Part shown: piece after piece, positions 16,066 to 23,743 of the stretch
Layout: each line of letters begins with the position of its first letter
Numbering within the stretch: the first letter of the stretch is position 1
NCBI RefSeq assembly: GCF_042683125.1
Contig: NZ_JBHUIY010000003.1
Location: 124,001-188,000 of the forward strand
DNA length: 64,000 nucleotides
Direction of reading: 5' to 3'
DNA from: Phaeospirillum tilakii
GTDB taxonomy: Bacteria; Pseudomonadota; Alphaproteobacteria; Rhodospirillales; Magnetospirillaceae
The notes under the pieces: generated by a model
What the model was told of the DNA's origin: nothing
Database searches by the model: none
What the model saw: the letters and a program-made list of their open reading frames with translations, nothing else
Translations under genes and position numbers: made by a program

Positions 16066-17087
16066 TGACAGCCCTTTCCAAGACAGGTGCGGCCCAGGGA
16101 ACTGCAACCATCCTTGCCGGCGCCGGACTGGGGATCGCGCACGACTTCGGCCAGGGCCTTGATGAACGAGGGATGGCAGCCGAGGGTCGGCACCCGGACA
16201 TAGGCGGGAATGCCGAGCTGTTCGGCCTGCCGCCGGTATTCGATGTCGAGTTCGACCAGGGTTTCCGAATGTTCCGAAACGAAGGCGACCGGCACCACCA
16301 CCACCGGCACCTTGTCGTGCCCGGCCCGCTCCAGCTCGCTTTCGATCGAGGGGCCGATCCATTCCATCGAGCCGACCCGGCTCTGATAGCACACGCTCCA
16401 GTCGAGATCGGCCAGCCCGGTGGCCTGGGCCACCGCCTCGGTGGTCTGCTCGACCTGGCTCTGATAGGGATCGCCGCGGTCGATCATCTTCTTGGGCAGG
16501 CTGTGGGCCGAGAACAGCACCCGCGGCTTGCCGGCCTTTTCGGCCTCGGCATAGCCGGTGCGGACCAGATCGGCCAGCGCCGCGACCATGTGGCGCTGGG
16601 TCGGATAGCAGCAGGACAGCCGCGTCGGCGCGGTCATCCGCAGTTTTTTCGCCTGGGCCTGCCATTCGCCCAGCGAGGATCCCGCCGTGGTGGCGGAAAA
16701 TTGCGGGTAAAGCGGCAACAGCACGACGTCGGTGGCGCCCCAGGCCTTGACGGACTCGACCGCCTCGCTGGTGAAGGGGTGCCAGTAGCGCATCGCGATG
16801 AAACAGCGATAGCCCGGGCCGAGCAGCAGTTCCAGATCCCGGGCCTGGGCCCGGGTCTGCTCGACCAGCGGCGAGCGGCCGCCGAGATTCGCGTAGATGT
16901 CGCGCGCGGTCGGCGCCCGCCGTTTCGAGATCATCTTGGCGATCAGCCAGCGCAGGGGGGCCGGAACGTCAATGATCGCCCTGTCGTTGAACAGGTTGAA
17001 CAAAAACGGCTCGACCGCCTCCGGACTGTCCGGACCGCCAAGATTGAACAGAACGACGGCCGTTCTCGTGGCCGTGGGTTGGTTCAT
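16059..17087 (-). CDS. hemH: Ferrochelatase
   Basis: Inserts ferrous iron into protoporphyrin IX. The 342 residues contain VVLFNLGGPDSPE, the catalytic histidine in LFSAHSLPKKMIDRGDPY, and the acidic segment FVSEHSETLVELDIEY. The C-terminus DGCSSLGRTCLGKGCQC has four cysteines in 15 residues, which fits the C-terminal [2Fe-2S] ligands of ferrochelatases such as the Caulobacter enzyme; one ligand is elsewhere in those proteins (inference). ATGA overlap with hemE upstream and a 7-base overlap with hemJ downstream. Confidence 0.95.
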   Translation of the reverse strand: MNQPTATRTAVVLFNLGGPDSPEAVEPFLFNLFNDRAIIDVPAPLRWLIAKMISKRRAPTARDIYANLGGRSPLVEQTRAQARDLELLLGPGYRCFIAMRYWHPFTSEAVESVKAWGATDVVLLPLYPQFSATTAGSSLGEWQAQAKKLRMTAPTRLSCCYPTQRHMVAALADLVRTGYAEAEKAGKPRVLFSAHSLPKKMIDRGDPYQSQVEQTTEAVAQATGLADLDWSVCYQSRVGSMEWIGPSIESELERAGHDKVPVVVVPVAFVSEHSETLVELDIEYRRQAEQLGIPAYVRVPTLGCHPSFIKALAEVVRDPQSGAGKDGCSSLGRTCLGKGCQC

Positions 17088-18127
17088 CAGCCTTTCCAGT
17101 TTTTGACCCGCTCGGCCAGCCGGGCGACATTTTCCGGCGGGGTCGGCGGCACGATGCCATGGCCGAGATTGAAGATGAACCGGCCCTTGCCCAGGGTGTT
17201 GAGCACCCGGTCGATCCCGGCGTCAAGCGCCTCGCCGCCCGCGACCAGCAGCAGCGGGTCGAGGTTGCCCTGCACGGTGCAGTGCGGTTGGAGTTCGGCC
17301 GCGGCCCAGGCCAGCGGCACCGAGGAATCGATCGACACGCCGTCAACCCCGGTTTCCTGCACGTATTTCTTGTAGAGGACGCCAGCACCACGCGGGAAGC
17401 CGATCACCGGAATGCCGGGACGTTCGGCACGGATGCGCTCGACCAGGGTGCGGGTCGGCGCGATCACCCACTTGGCGAATTCCTCTTCCGGCAGGGCGCC
17501 GGCCCAGGTGTCGAAAATCTGGATCGCTTCGGCGCCGTTGTCGATCTGACGGATCAGATAATCGCCGGTGGCGCGCACCAGCAGATCCATCAGCCGGCCG
17601 AACAGCTCCGGCTGGGAGAACATCATCCCCTTGGCGTTGGGGAAGTCCTTCGAGCCGCTGCCCTCGATCATGTAGGTGGCGACGGTCCACGGCGCGCCGG
17701 AGAAGCCGATCAGCGCGGTGGTGGCCGGGATCGCCTTCGCCAGACCGGCGACGGTGGCGTAGACCGGAGCGAGATGCTGGTGGAAGCCCGCGAGGTCGAG
17801 CCGGTCAAGGTCCGCTGCTGAGCGAATCGCCGGCAGGACCGGACCTTCCCCTTCCTTGAAGGCGACCTTCTGTCCGAGCGCATCGGGGACCACCAGGATG
17901 TCGCTGAACAGAATCGCCGCGTCGAAGCCGTAGCGCCGCAGCGGTTGCAGGGTGACCTCGACCGCGAGGTCCGGCGTGTAACACAGGTCGAGGAAACTGC
18001 CCGCCTGAGTGCGCGTAGCGCGATATTCGGGCAGGTAGCGGCCGGCCTGACGCATCAGCCAGAACGGAGGCGGCGTGACGGTTTCACCGGCGAGGGCGCG
18101 CAGGAAGGGTTTGGATGTCTGGGACAC
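17087..18127 (-). CDS. hemE: Uroporphyrinogen decarboxylase
   Basis: Decarboxylates uroporphyrinogen III to coproporphyrinogen III. The 346 residues show the substrate-binding segment WLMRQAGRYLPEYR, the catalytic aspartate in ILFSDILVVPDALG, GFSGAPWTVATYMIEG and FNLGHGIVPPTPPENV. The start is a GTG at 18127 giving MSQTSKPFLRALAG; the frame stays open far upstream, but only through the intergenic origin region. First gene of hemE-hemH-hemJ. Its promoter must lie within the adjacent oriC, as in Caulobacter where hemE transcription overlaps the origin. Confidence 0.96.
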   Translation of the reverse strand: MSQTSKPFLRALAGETVTPPPFWLMRQAGRYLPEYRATRTQAGSFLDLCYTPDLAVEVTLQPLRRYGFDAAILFSDILVVPDALGQKVAFKEGEGPVLPAIRSAADLDRLDLAGFHQHLAPVYATVAGLAKAIPATTALIGFSGAPWTVATYMIEGSGSKDFPNAKGMMFSQPELFGRLMDLLVRATGDYLIRQIDNGAEAIQIFDTWAGALPEEEFAKWVIAPTRTLVERIRAERPGIPVIGFPRGAGVLYKKYVQETGVDGVSIDSSVPLAWAAAELQPHCTVQGNLDPLLLVAGGEALDAGIDRVLNTLGKGRFIFNLGHGIVPPTPPENVARLAERVKNWKG

Positions 18128-18535
18128 GGGGCTCAGCCTTGGTTCGATGTGGTTCCCTCTCTTACCTTTTTTGGGAAGGAGAGAAAAGATGGCAGTGAGT
18201 GGTGGGTGCCTGTGGATGACGGGGATCCCCGTTCGGATCGATTCTGTCCCCAGGCTTGTCCGCCGACTCGTTTCGGTTGTCGCGATTCGGGGACAGGTCG
18301 CCCGCGTTCCGAGTCCAAGTCGTTGAATCCCGTCGTGAGTCCGCCTTGCGGATAAAGCGGTGGATAACGGGGAAAACTGGTGGCCCCGGCCGGGATTCAC
18401 GCTATCCTCGACCCGTAAGACGAGTCTTTTCGACAGACTCACCGATCGGCGGAGCGAAAAAGCGGATCGGGGAGCGAATCCGGCGAAAGGCGCCGTCACC
18501 CCGGTTATCCCCAGGATTGAGACTTGTCCACCGCC
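18128..18535. other. Putative chromosomal replication origin (oriC)
   Basis: This 408-base gap separates hemE from the DUF299 regulator gene, the same neighbours as the Caulobacter origin. Nonamers differing from the DnaA box TTATCCACA at one position: TCATCCACA (18211-18219, minus), TTATCCGCA (18347-18355, minus), TTATCCACC (18359-18367, minus) and TTATCCCCA (18505-18513, plus). TTGTCCACC (18524-18532) is a weaker copy. Ten GANTC sites, the CcrM methylation sequence, lie between 18240 and 18480. An A/T-richer tract (about 18160-18190) could serve for unwinding. No CtrA full site (TTAA-N7-TTAA) was seen. No gene is recognisable inside. Confidence 0.8.
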
Positions 18536-19366
18536 ATGAGCGAGCTGCACATCCATCTGGTTTCCGACGCCACCGGCGAGACCGTCGCCTCGATCGTCCG
18601 CGCCTGTCTGGCCCAGTTCGAAACGGTCCAGCCGACCCTGCACACCTGGGGGCTGGTTCGTACCGTCGGCCAGATCGAGCGGGTGATCGCCGATTTCGCC
18701 GACCGGCCCGGGCTGGTGTTCTTCACCCTGGTCGATTCCGAGGTGCGCCGCCGGTTGGAAGAGGCCTGTCGGCTGCGCTCGATGCCGTGTGTTTCGGTGC
18801 TCGATCCGGTGATGGCGTCGCTGTCGACCTATCTCGGCAGTCCGGTCGCGGCGGCGCCGGGGCGGCAATATCAGCTCGATGCCGAATATTTTCGCCGGAT
18901 CGACGCGATGCAGTTCACCCTGGCCCATGATGACGGCCAGTTGATCGAGCTGGTCGAGGAGGCCGACGTGGTGCTGGTCGGGGTGTCGCGCACCTCGAAG
19001 ACGCCGACCAGCATGTATCTGGCCAATCGCGGCCTCAAATGCGCCAATTATCCGCTGGTGCCGGGGGTGCCGCTGCCGCCCGAACTGGAAAACGCCACCA
19101 GCCCGCTGGTGGTCGGTCTGACCAAGGATCCGAAGAGCCTGTCCGACATCCGCCGCGCCCGGCTGCGGCTGCTCAATCAGACCGAGGAAACCGATTACGC
19201 CCAGTTCGAGCGGGTGCGCGAGGAGGTGCAGCAGGCGCGCCGCCTGTTCACCCGGCTCGGCTGGCCGGTGGTCGACGTCACCCGCCGCTCGATCGAGGAG
19301 GCCTCGGCCACCATCATTCAATTGTACGATCAGCGCCGGGGCACGGTGGAGGGGGTGGCGCCATGA
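18536..19366 (+). CDS. ppsR: Pyruvate phosphate dikinase / PEP synthase regulatory protein (DUF299 family)
   Basis: Bifunctional kinase and Pi-dependent pyrophosphorylase that switches pyruvate phosphate dikinase or PEP synthase off and on. The 276 residues open with the family start ELHIHLVSDATGETVASIVR and contain the P-loop-like GVSRTSKTPTSMYLANRG near 150, then GLTKDPKSLSDIRR. The ATG at 18536 is used rather than a TTG 12 bases earlier, which overlaps a DnaA-box-like nonamer. First gene to the right of the origin, ATGA-coupled to maf. Which dikinase it controls is not visible. Confidence 0.92.
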   Translation: MSELHIHLVSDATGETVASIVRACLAQFETVQPTLHTWGLVRTVGQIERVIADFADRPGLVFFTLVDSEVRRRLEEACRLRSMPCVSVLDPVMASLSTYLGSPVAAAPGRQYQLDAEYFRRIDAMQFTLAHDDGQLIELVEEADVVLVGVSRTSKTPTSMYLANRGLKCANYPLVPGVPLPPELENATSPLVVGLTKDPKSLSDIRRARLRLLNQTEETDYAQFERVREEVQQARRLFTRLGWPVVDVTRRSIEEASATIIQLYDQRRGTVEGVAP

Positions 19367-19953
19367 TCGTTCTCGCCTCCGGCAGCCGGGCCCGTCAGGC
19401 GATGCTGGCCGCCGCCGGGGTGGTGGTGACGATCGATCCGCCCCGGATCGACGAGACGCGGATCCAGCAGGCGATGCGCCAGGGTCATGCCGGCGCGGCG
19501 GCGATCGCCGCCACCCTGGCCGGGCTGAAGGCGGCCGAGGTGTCGGCCCGCCATCCCGGCGCGCTGGTGATCGGCGCCGACCAGACGCTTGATTGCGACG
19601 GGGCCGGGTTCGACAAGCCGCGCGACCGGGCCGAGGCGCGGGATCAGTTGCTGGCGCTGCGCGGCCGCGAGCACCGGCTGATCAGCGCGGTGGCGCTGCT
19701 GCGTGACGGCCATCCGCGCTGGACTCACCGGGCCGAGGCGCGGCTGACGATGCGGGACTTTTCCGAAACCTTCCTCGACGCCTATCTTGATCAGGCCGGG
19801 GCGGCGCCGCTCGCCTCGGTCGGGGCCTATCAGCTCGAAGGCCTCGGCGCGCAGTTGTTCACCGGGATCGAGGGGGATTTCTTCACCATCCTCGGCCTGC
19901 CGCTGCTGCCGCTGCTCGAAGTTTTGCGGGAGGAAGGGGAACTGCAACAATGA
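19363..19953 (+). CDS. maf: Maf-like nucleotide pyrophosphatase
   Basis: House-cleaning pyrophosphatase of the Maf/YhdE/YceF group acting on non-canonical or modified nucleoside triphosphates. The 196 residues show the N-terminal LASGSRARQAML motif, the KAAEVSARHPGALVIGADQTL segment with the conserved Asp and Gln, KPRDRAEARDQLLALRGREH and the C-terminal AYQLEGLGAQLFTGIEGDFF. Overlaps its neighbours on both sides by ATGA. Substrate subclass cannot be decided here. Confidence 0.92.
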   Translation: MIVLASGSRARQAMLAAAGVVVTIDPPRIDETRIQQAMRQGHAGAAAIAATLAGLKAAEVSARHPGALVIGADQTLDCDGAGFDKPRDRAEARDQLLALRGREHRLISAVALLRDGHPRWTHRAEARLTMRDFSETFLDAYLDQAGAAPLASVGAYQLEGLGAQLFTGIEGDFFTILGLPLLPLLEVLREEGELQQ

Positions 19954-20789
19954 TTCTGACCGGACAGGCCCGGCTGGCCGGGGTGCTCGGCTGGCCGGTG
20001 GCGCATTCGCGTTCGCCCCGGCTGCATGGCTACTGGATCGACCGGCTCGGCCTCGATGCCGCCTATCTGCCGCTGGCGGTGGCGCCCGAGCATCTCGCCC
20101 AGGCGGTGCGTGCCTTGCCCCGGCTCGGGTTTCGCGGCGCCAACCTGACCATCCCGCACAAGGAAACGGTGCTGCCGCTGCTTGATGCGATCGAGCCGCT
20201 GGCGGCGCGGATCGGCGCGGTCAACACCCTCGTGATCGACGAAGAGGGCCGGATCACCGGCCGCAACACCGACGCCTTCGGTTTTCTCGAAAATCTGCGC
20301 CGCAACGCCCCGTCCTGGCGTCCGGCCGCCGGTCCGGCCATGGTGATCGGTGCCGGCGGCGCCGCCCGCGCGGTGATCGCCGCCCTGACTGATGCCGGCG
20401 TGCCGGAAATCCGGCTGGTCAACCGCAGCCGGGTTCGTGCCGAGCAGCTTGCCGCCACCCTCGGCGGCCCGATCCATGTCACCGAATGGGCCGATCGCGA
20501 AGACCAGCTCGACGGCGCCGCTTTGCTGGTCAACACCACCAGCCTCGGCATGCACGGTCAGCCGCCGCTCGACCTCGACCTTGCCGCCTTGCCGGTCACG
20601 GCGGTGGTGACCGACATCGTCTATGTCCCGCTCGAAACCCCGCTGCTGGCTGCCGCCCGCCGGCGCGGCCATCCGGTGGTCGATGGCCTCGGCATGCTGC
20701 TGTGGCAGGCGGTGCCCGGGTTCGAGGCCTGGTTCGGCCCGCGTCCCGAGGTCGATGCGGCGCTGCGTGCCTTCGTCATGGCGGGCTGA
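19950..20789 (+). CDS. aroE: Shikimate dehydrogenase
   Basis: NADPH-dependent reduction of 3-dehydroshikimate to shikimate in aromatic amino acid synthesis. The 279 residues show substrate-binding WPVAHSRSPRLHGYW, the catalytic lysine in GANLTIPHKE, the aspartate in GRNTDAFGF, the nucleotide-binding VIGAGGAARAVIAAL, NRSRVRAEQLA and the C-terminal GLGMLLWQAVPGFEAWFG. The order ppsR-maf-aroE-coaE is conserved next to alphaproteobacterial origins. ATGA start, one-base overlap with coaE. Confidence 0.96.
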   Translation: MILTGQARLAGVLGWPVAHSRSPRLHGYWIDRLGLDAAYLPLAVAPEHLAQAVRALPRLGFRGANLTIPHKETVLPLLDAIEPLAARIGAVNTLVIDEEGRITGRNTDAFGFLENLRRNAPSWRPAAGPAMVIGAGGAARAVIAALTDAGVPEIRLVNRSRVRAEQLAATLGGPIHVTEWADREDQLDGAALLVNTTSLGMHGQPPLDLDLAALPVTAVVTDIVYVPLETPLLAAARRRGHPVVDGLGMLLWQAVPGFEAWFGPRPEVDAALRAFVMAG

Positions 20790-21367
20790 TGCGGATCATT
20801 GGCCTGACCGGGTCGATCGGCACCGGCAAAAGCACGGCGGCGCGGATGCTGCGCCGCGCCGGCCTGCCGGTGCACGACGCCGATGCCACCGTCCACGCCT
20901 TGTTCGCTCCCGGCGGCAAGGCGGTTGCCCCGGTGGAAGCCGCCTTTCCCGGAGTCGAGCGCGACGGCGCGATCGATCGCGCCGCCCTCGGTCGCCGGGT
21001 GTTCGGCGATCCCGCCGCTTTGCGCCGGCTCGAAGCGATCGTTCACCCGCTGGTGCGCGCCGCCGAGGCCGACTTCCTGCGCCGTCAGCGTCGCCGCCAT
21101 GCCCGGATGGTGGTGCTCGACATTCCGCTCCTGTTCGAAACAGGGGCCGACCGCCGCTGCGATCTGGTGGTGGTGGTGACCTGTCCGCCGTTTCTTCAGG
21201 CCCAGCGAGTGCTGGCCCGCCCCGGCATGACCCTGGAGCGGTTGCGCCAGATCCGCACCCAGCAAGCGCCCGAGGCCGACAAGCGCCGCCGCGCCGACGT
21301 GGTGGTTCCCACCGGCTGCGGTCCTCGCCCGGCCCTGCGCCGTCTGCGCCGCGCCCTCGGCCTGTAA
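20789..21367 (+). CDS. coaE: Dephospho-CoA kinase
   Basis: Last step of coenzyme A synthesis: phosphorylation of dephospho-CoA at the 3'-hydroxyl. The 192 residues have P-loop GSIGTGKS at 8-15, the CoA-binding HDADATVHALF, a middle VLDIPLLFETGADRRCD and QRVLARPGMTLERLRQIRTQQ. It starts on the last base of the aroE stop (TGATG). In related genomes dnaQ usually follows; here a long family A repeat and the leftward hpnI follow instead. Confidence 0.95.
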   Translation: MRIIGLTGSIGTGKSTAARMLRRAGLPVHDADATVHALFAPGGKAVAPVEAAFPGVERDGAIDRAALGRRVFGDPAALRRLEAIVHPLVRAAEADFLRRQRRRHARMVVLDIPLLFETGADRRCDLVVVVTCPPFLQAQRVLARPGMTLERLRQIRTQQAPEADKRRRADVVVPTGCGPRPALRRLRRALGL

Positions 21368-21375
21368 GCGCGACC

Positions 21376-21469
21376 AACGCCCGCGCCCAAGCTGACAGGC
21401 CGTTCCGCGCCCGACCATCGATGGGTTCCAAGGGCCTTGCGGCCCTTGGCGGGTGCGGGCAGAGCCCGC
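21376..21469. repeat. Long-form family A repeat
   Basis: A 94-base unit matching 10752-10845 with five differences. A 54-base flank beginning AACGCCCGCGCCCAAGCTGA and ending in GGGTTCC leads into the reverse double hairpin (GGCCCTTGG and GCGGGC/GCCCGC arms). It fills the gap between the convergent coaE and hpnI. Confidence 0.85.
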
Positions 21470-21477
21470 GATTTTTT

Positions 21478-22608
21478 TCAGCCGACCCGCTTCATGCTGA
21501 GGCCGTGATTGGTGACCATCACCTGATTGTTCCACCGCACCCGGCGGCCGAACATGGCGAGGCCGATCACCAGCCCGTTGAGCAATTCGCGGGCGACGAT
21601 CTGCCAGGGCTTGGCCGGCGGCAGGCTGGGATAGAGCCGACGCAGGCGGCGGTGGAGGTGCTGGCGCAGTCCGATCTGCACCGCCAGCGCCGGCAGCGCC
21701 ACCCACAGGGTCCAGCCGAACAGGGTCGCCAGCAGCATCGGCCCGAGCGGGCTCATGAAGATGCAGCCGAAATGTTCGAGCGGGCGGATGGCGCGGACGG
21801 CGCGGCTCCAGCGCAATTCGTGCTGGATCAGGTCGCGCAGGCGGGTTTCCGTCACCACGGTGGCGACCACCGGCTGGGCGAGGCGAACCTTGAAGCCGTG
21901 GCGGTAGAGCTGGTGGCCGAACACATAATCCTGCGCCACCGCGTCGGCCATCGCCTCGAATCCGCCGATCGCCGCCAGCGATTGGCGGGTGACCGCGATC
22001 GCCGCACCGTAGCAGATGTCCATGTCGTGGCGCGACAGATCGACCAGCACCGAGGGAATGAACCAGTCATTGTGATAAAGCGCGCCGATCTCGGCCACCG
22101 CGTTGGGTTCGGGCGCGCCGGAATAGAGGCTGGTGACGCCGCCGACCCCGGGTTCGGACAGCGGCTGGATGAAGCGGGCGATGAAATCGGGCTCGAGCAG
22201 CACGTCGCTGTCGATCATCGCCAGGATATCGTGCTTGGCCGCCGGCAGCATGTTGGCGAGGTTGGCGTTTTTGGGATTGCTGCCGAGCCGGCGCTCGTCG
22301 ATCACCAGTGCGGTGTCGAGCGCGGGGAAATCGGCCCGCACCCGCTCGATCACCGGCCGGGCCGGGTCGTCGGCGCTGTGCAGCCCGAACACCACCTGCA
22401 ACCCGGGGTAATCCTGGGCGCAGATCGAACGCAGACATTCCTCCAGCCGGGGCGGGGTGCCGTGGGCCGGCACCAGCACCGACACCGGCGGCCGCCAGCT
22501 CGGCGGCGGCCCGGGCGGCTGAACGGAACGGAGTTGGCGGAAAGCGAGAGCGAGATACGCGTAACCACCGACGGCGAAGGCGCCGCCGACCAAACTTGCC
22601 AAGAACAT
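21478..22608 (-). CDS. hpnI: Hopanoid biosynthesis glycosyltransferase HpnI
   Basis: Ceramide-glucosyltransferase-like (GT21) membrane enzyme; HpnI proteins add N-acetylglucosamine to bacteriohopanetetrol. The 376 residues have an N-terminal membrane segment, PPVSVLVPAHGTPPRLEECL, the D-x-D type AMIDSDVLLEPDF, the acceptor motif ELRWSRAVR (RxxRW type) and C-terminal hydrophobic helices near LLATLFGWTLWVALPALAV. ATG at 22608. Divergent from hpnA across a 139-base promoter gap. HpnK and HpnJ, which act after HpnI, are not in the window. Confidence 0.85.
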   Translation of the reverse strand: MFLASLVGGAFAVGGYAYLALAFRQLRSVQPPGPPPSWRPPVSVLVPAHGTPPRLEECLRSICAQDYPGLQVVFGLHSADDPARPVIERVRADFPALDTALVIDERRLGSNPKNANLANMLPAAKHDILAMIDSDVLLEPDFIARFIQPLSEPGVGGVTSLYSGAPEPNAVAEIGALYHNDWFIPSVLVDLSRHDMDICYGAAIAVTRQSLAAIGGFEAMADAVAQDYVFGHQLYRHGFKVRLAQPVVATVVTETRLRDLIQHELRWSRAVRAIRPLEHFGCIFMSPLGPMLLATLFGWTLWVALPALAVQIGLRQHLHRRLRRLYPSLPPAKPWQIVARELLNGLVIGLAMFGRRVRWNNQVMVTNHGLSMKRVG

Positions 22609-22610
22609 CG

Positions 22611-22639
22611 TTGAAAAGATTCCCTTATTACGGGATAAG
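22611..22639 (+). promoter_or_regulatory. Candidate promoter of the hpnA-hpnG operon
   Basis: TTGAAA (22611-22616) and GATAAG (22634-22639) are 17 bases apart, in the A/T-richer divergent gap between hpnI and hpnA. The match is five of six at -35 and four of six at -10. Confidence 0.35.
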
Positions 22640-22747
22640 CTGTTTGAGGACAGGATCAAAGAATCTGTGGCGGATGCCAACACAAAAGATGTAACTAACC
22701 CGACCGCCCGCACGAAACGTCGTTCGGGCGCATGGGGGCGTTTGCGC

Positions 22748-23743
22748 ATGAACGGGATCACGCTTGTCACCGGGGCCACCGGATTCGTCGGTTCGGCGAT
22801 CGTTCGGGCCTTGCTGGCGCGCGGCGAACGGGTGCGGGTGCTGGCGCGGCCGGGCTCGGACCGCAGCAATCTGACCGGCCTTTCCGTCGAGATCGCCGAA
22901 GGCGCGCTCGAGGATCAGGCCTCGCTGGCCCGGGCGGTCGCCGGCTGTGCCCGCCTCTATCACGCCGCTGCCGATTACCGCCTGTGGGTGCCGGACGAGG
23001 CGGCGATGCTGCGCGCCAATGTCGAGGGCACCCGGGCGCTGATGCAGGCGGCCCAGGCGGCGGGGCTCGAACGGATCGTCTACACCAGCTCGGTCGCCAC
23101 CCTCGGCCATGTCGAGTATGGCGCCGCCGACGAGAACACCCCGAGCGGGCTGGCCGAGATGATCGGCCCCTACAAGAAATCGAAATTCCTGGCCGAGGCG
23201 GTGGTGCGGCGGATGGCCGACGAATCCGGTCTGCCGGTGGTGATCGTCAATCCCTCGACCCCGATCGGCCCGGGCGACATCAAGCCGACCCCGACCGGGC
23301 GGACCATCGTCGAGGCGGCCAACGGGCGGATGCCGGCCTATCTCGATACCGGGCTCAATCTGGTCCATGTCGCCGACGTCGCCGAAGGGCACCTGCTGGC
23401 GATGGAACGCGGCCGAATCGGCCAGCGTTACATCCTCGGCGGCGACAATCTGCCGCTGTCGGAAATTCTCGGCCGCATCGCGCTGCTGACCGGGCGCAAG
23501 CCGCCGACGGTGCGCCTGCCGCGCCTGCCGCTGTTCCCGCTGGCGGTGGGGGCCGAATTGTGGGCCCGCTTCGGCGGCGGCGAGCCGTTCCTCACCGTCG
23601 ATGGGCTGCGGATGGCGCGCTGGCGGATGTATTTCTCCTCGGCCAAGGCCGAGGCCGAGTTGGGCTATCGTCACCGTCCGGCCGATCAGGCCCTGGCCGA
23701 CGCGGTCGAATGGTTCCGTGCCCAGGGCCGGGTGGCACGATGA
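22748..23743 (+). CDS. hpnA: Hopanoid-associated sugar epimerase HpnA
   Basis: Extended SDR protein of 331 residues found in hopanoid operons. NAD-binding TGATGFVG at 8-15, the YxxxK catalytic pair as YKKSK in IGPYKKSKFLAEAVV, TSSVATLG before it, NPSTPIGPGDIKPTPTGR and HVADVAEGHLLAM. Its exact substrate is not established in the family. The ATG at 22748 gives the usual short N-terminus; an in-frame GTG at 22667 would add 27 unusual residues. First gene of the rightward hpn operon, ATGA-coupled to hpnB. Confidence 0.92.
   Translation: MNGITLVTGATGFVGSAIVRALLARGERVRVLARPGSDRSNLTGLSVEIAEGALEDQASLARAVAGCARLYHAAADYRLWVPDEAAMLRANVEGTRALMQAAQAAGLERIVYTSSVATLGHVEYGAADENTPSGLAEMIGPYKKSKFLAEAVVRRMADESGLPVVIVNPSTPIGPGDIKPTPTGRTIVEAANGRMPAYLDTGLNLVHVADVAEGHLLAMERGRIGQRYILGGDNLPLSEILGRIALLTGRKPPTVRLPRLPLFPLAVGAELWARFGGGEPFLTVDGLRMARWRMYFSSAKAEAELGYRHRPADQALADAVEWFRAQGRVAR

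Noticed and set aside
18128..19321. Upstream extension of the hemE reading frame through the origin
   Set aside because: The extra part has no similarity to HemE or any domain and crosses ppsR in antisense; the conserved HemE N-terminus starts at 18127.
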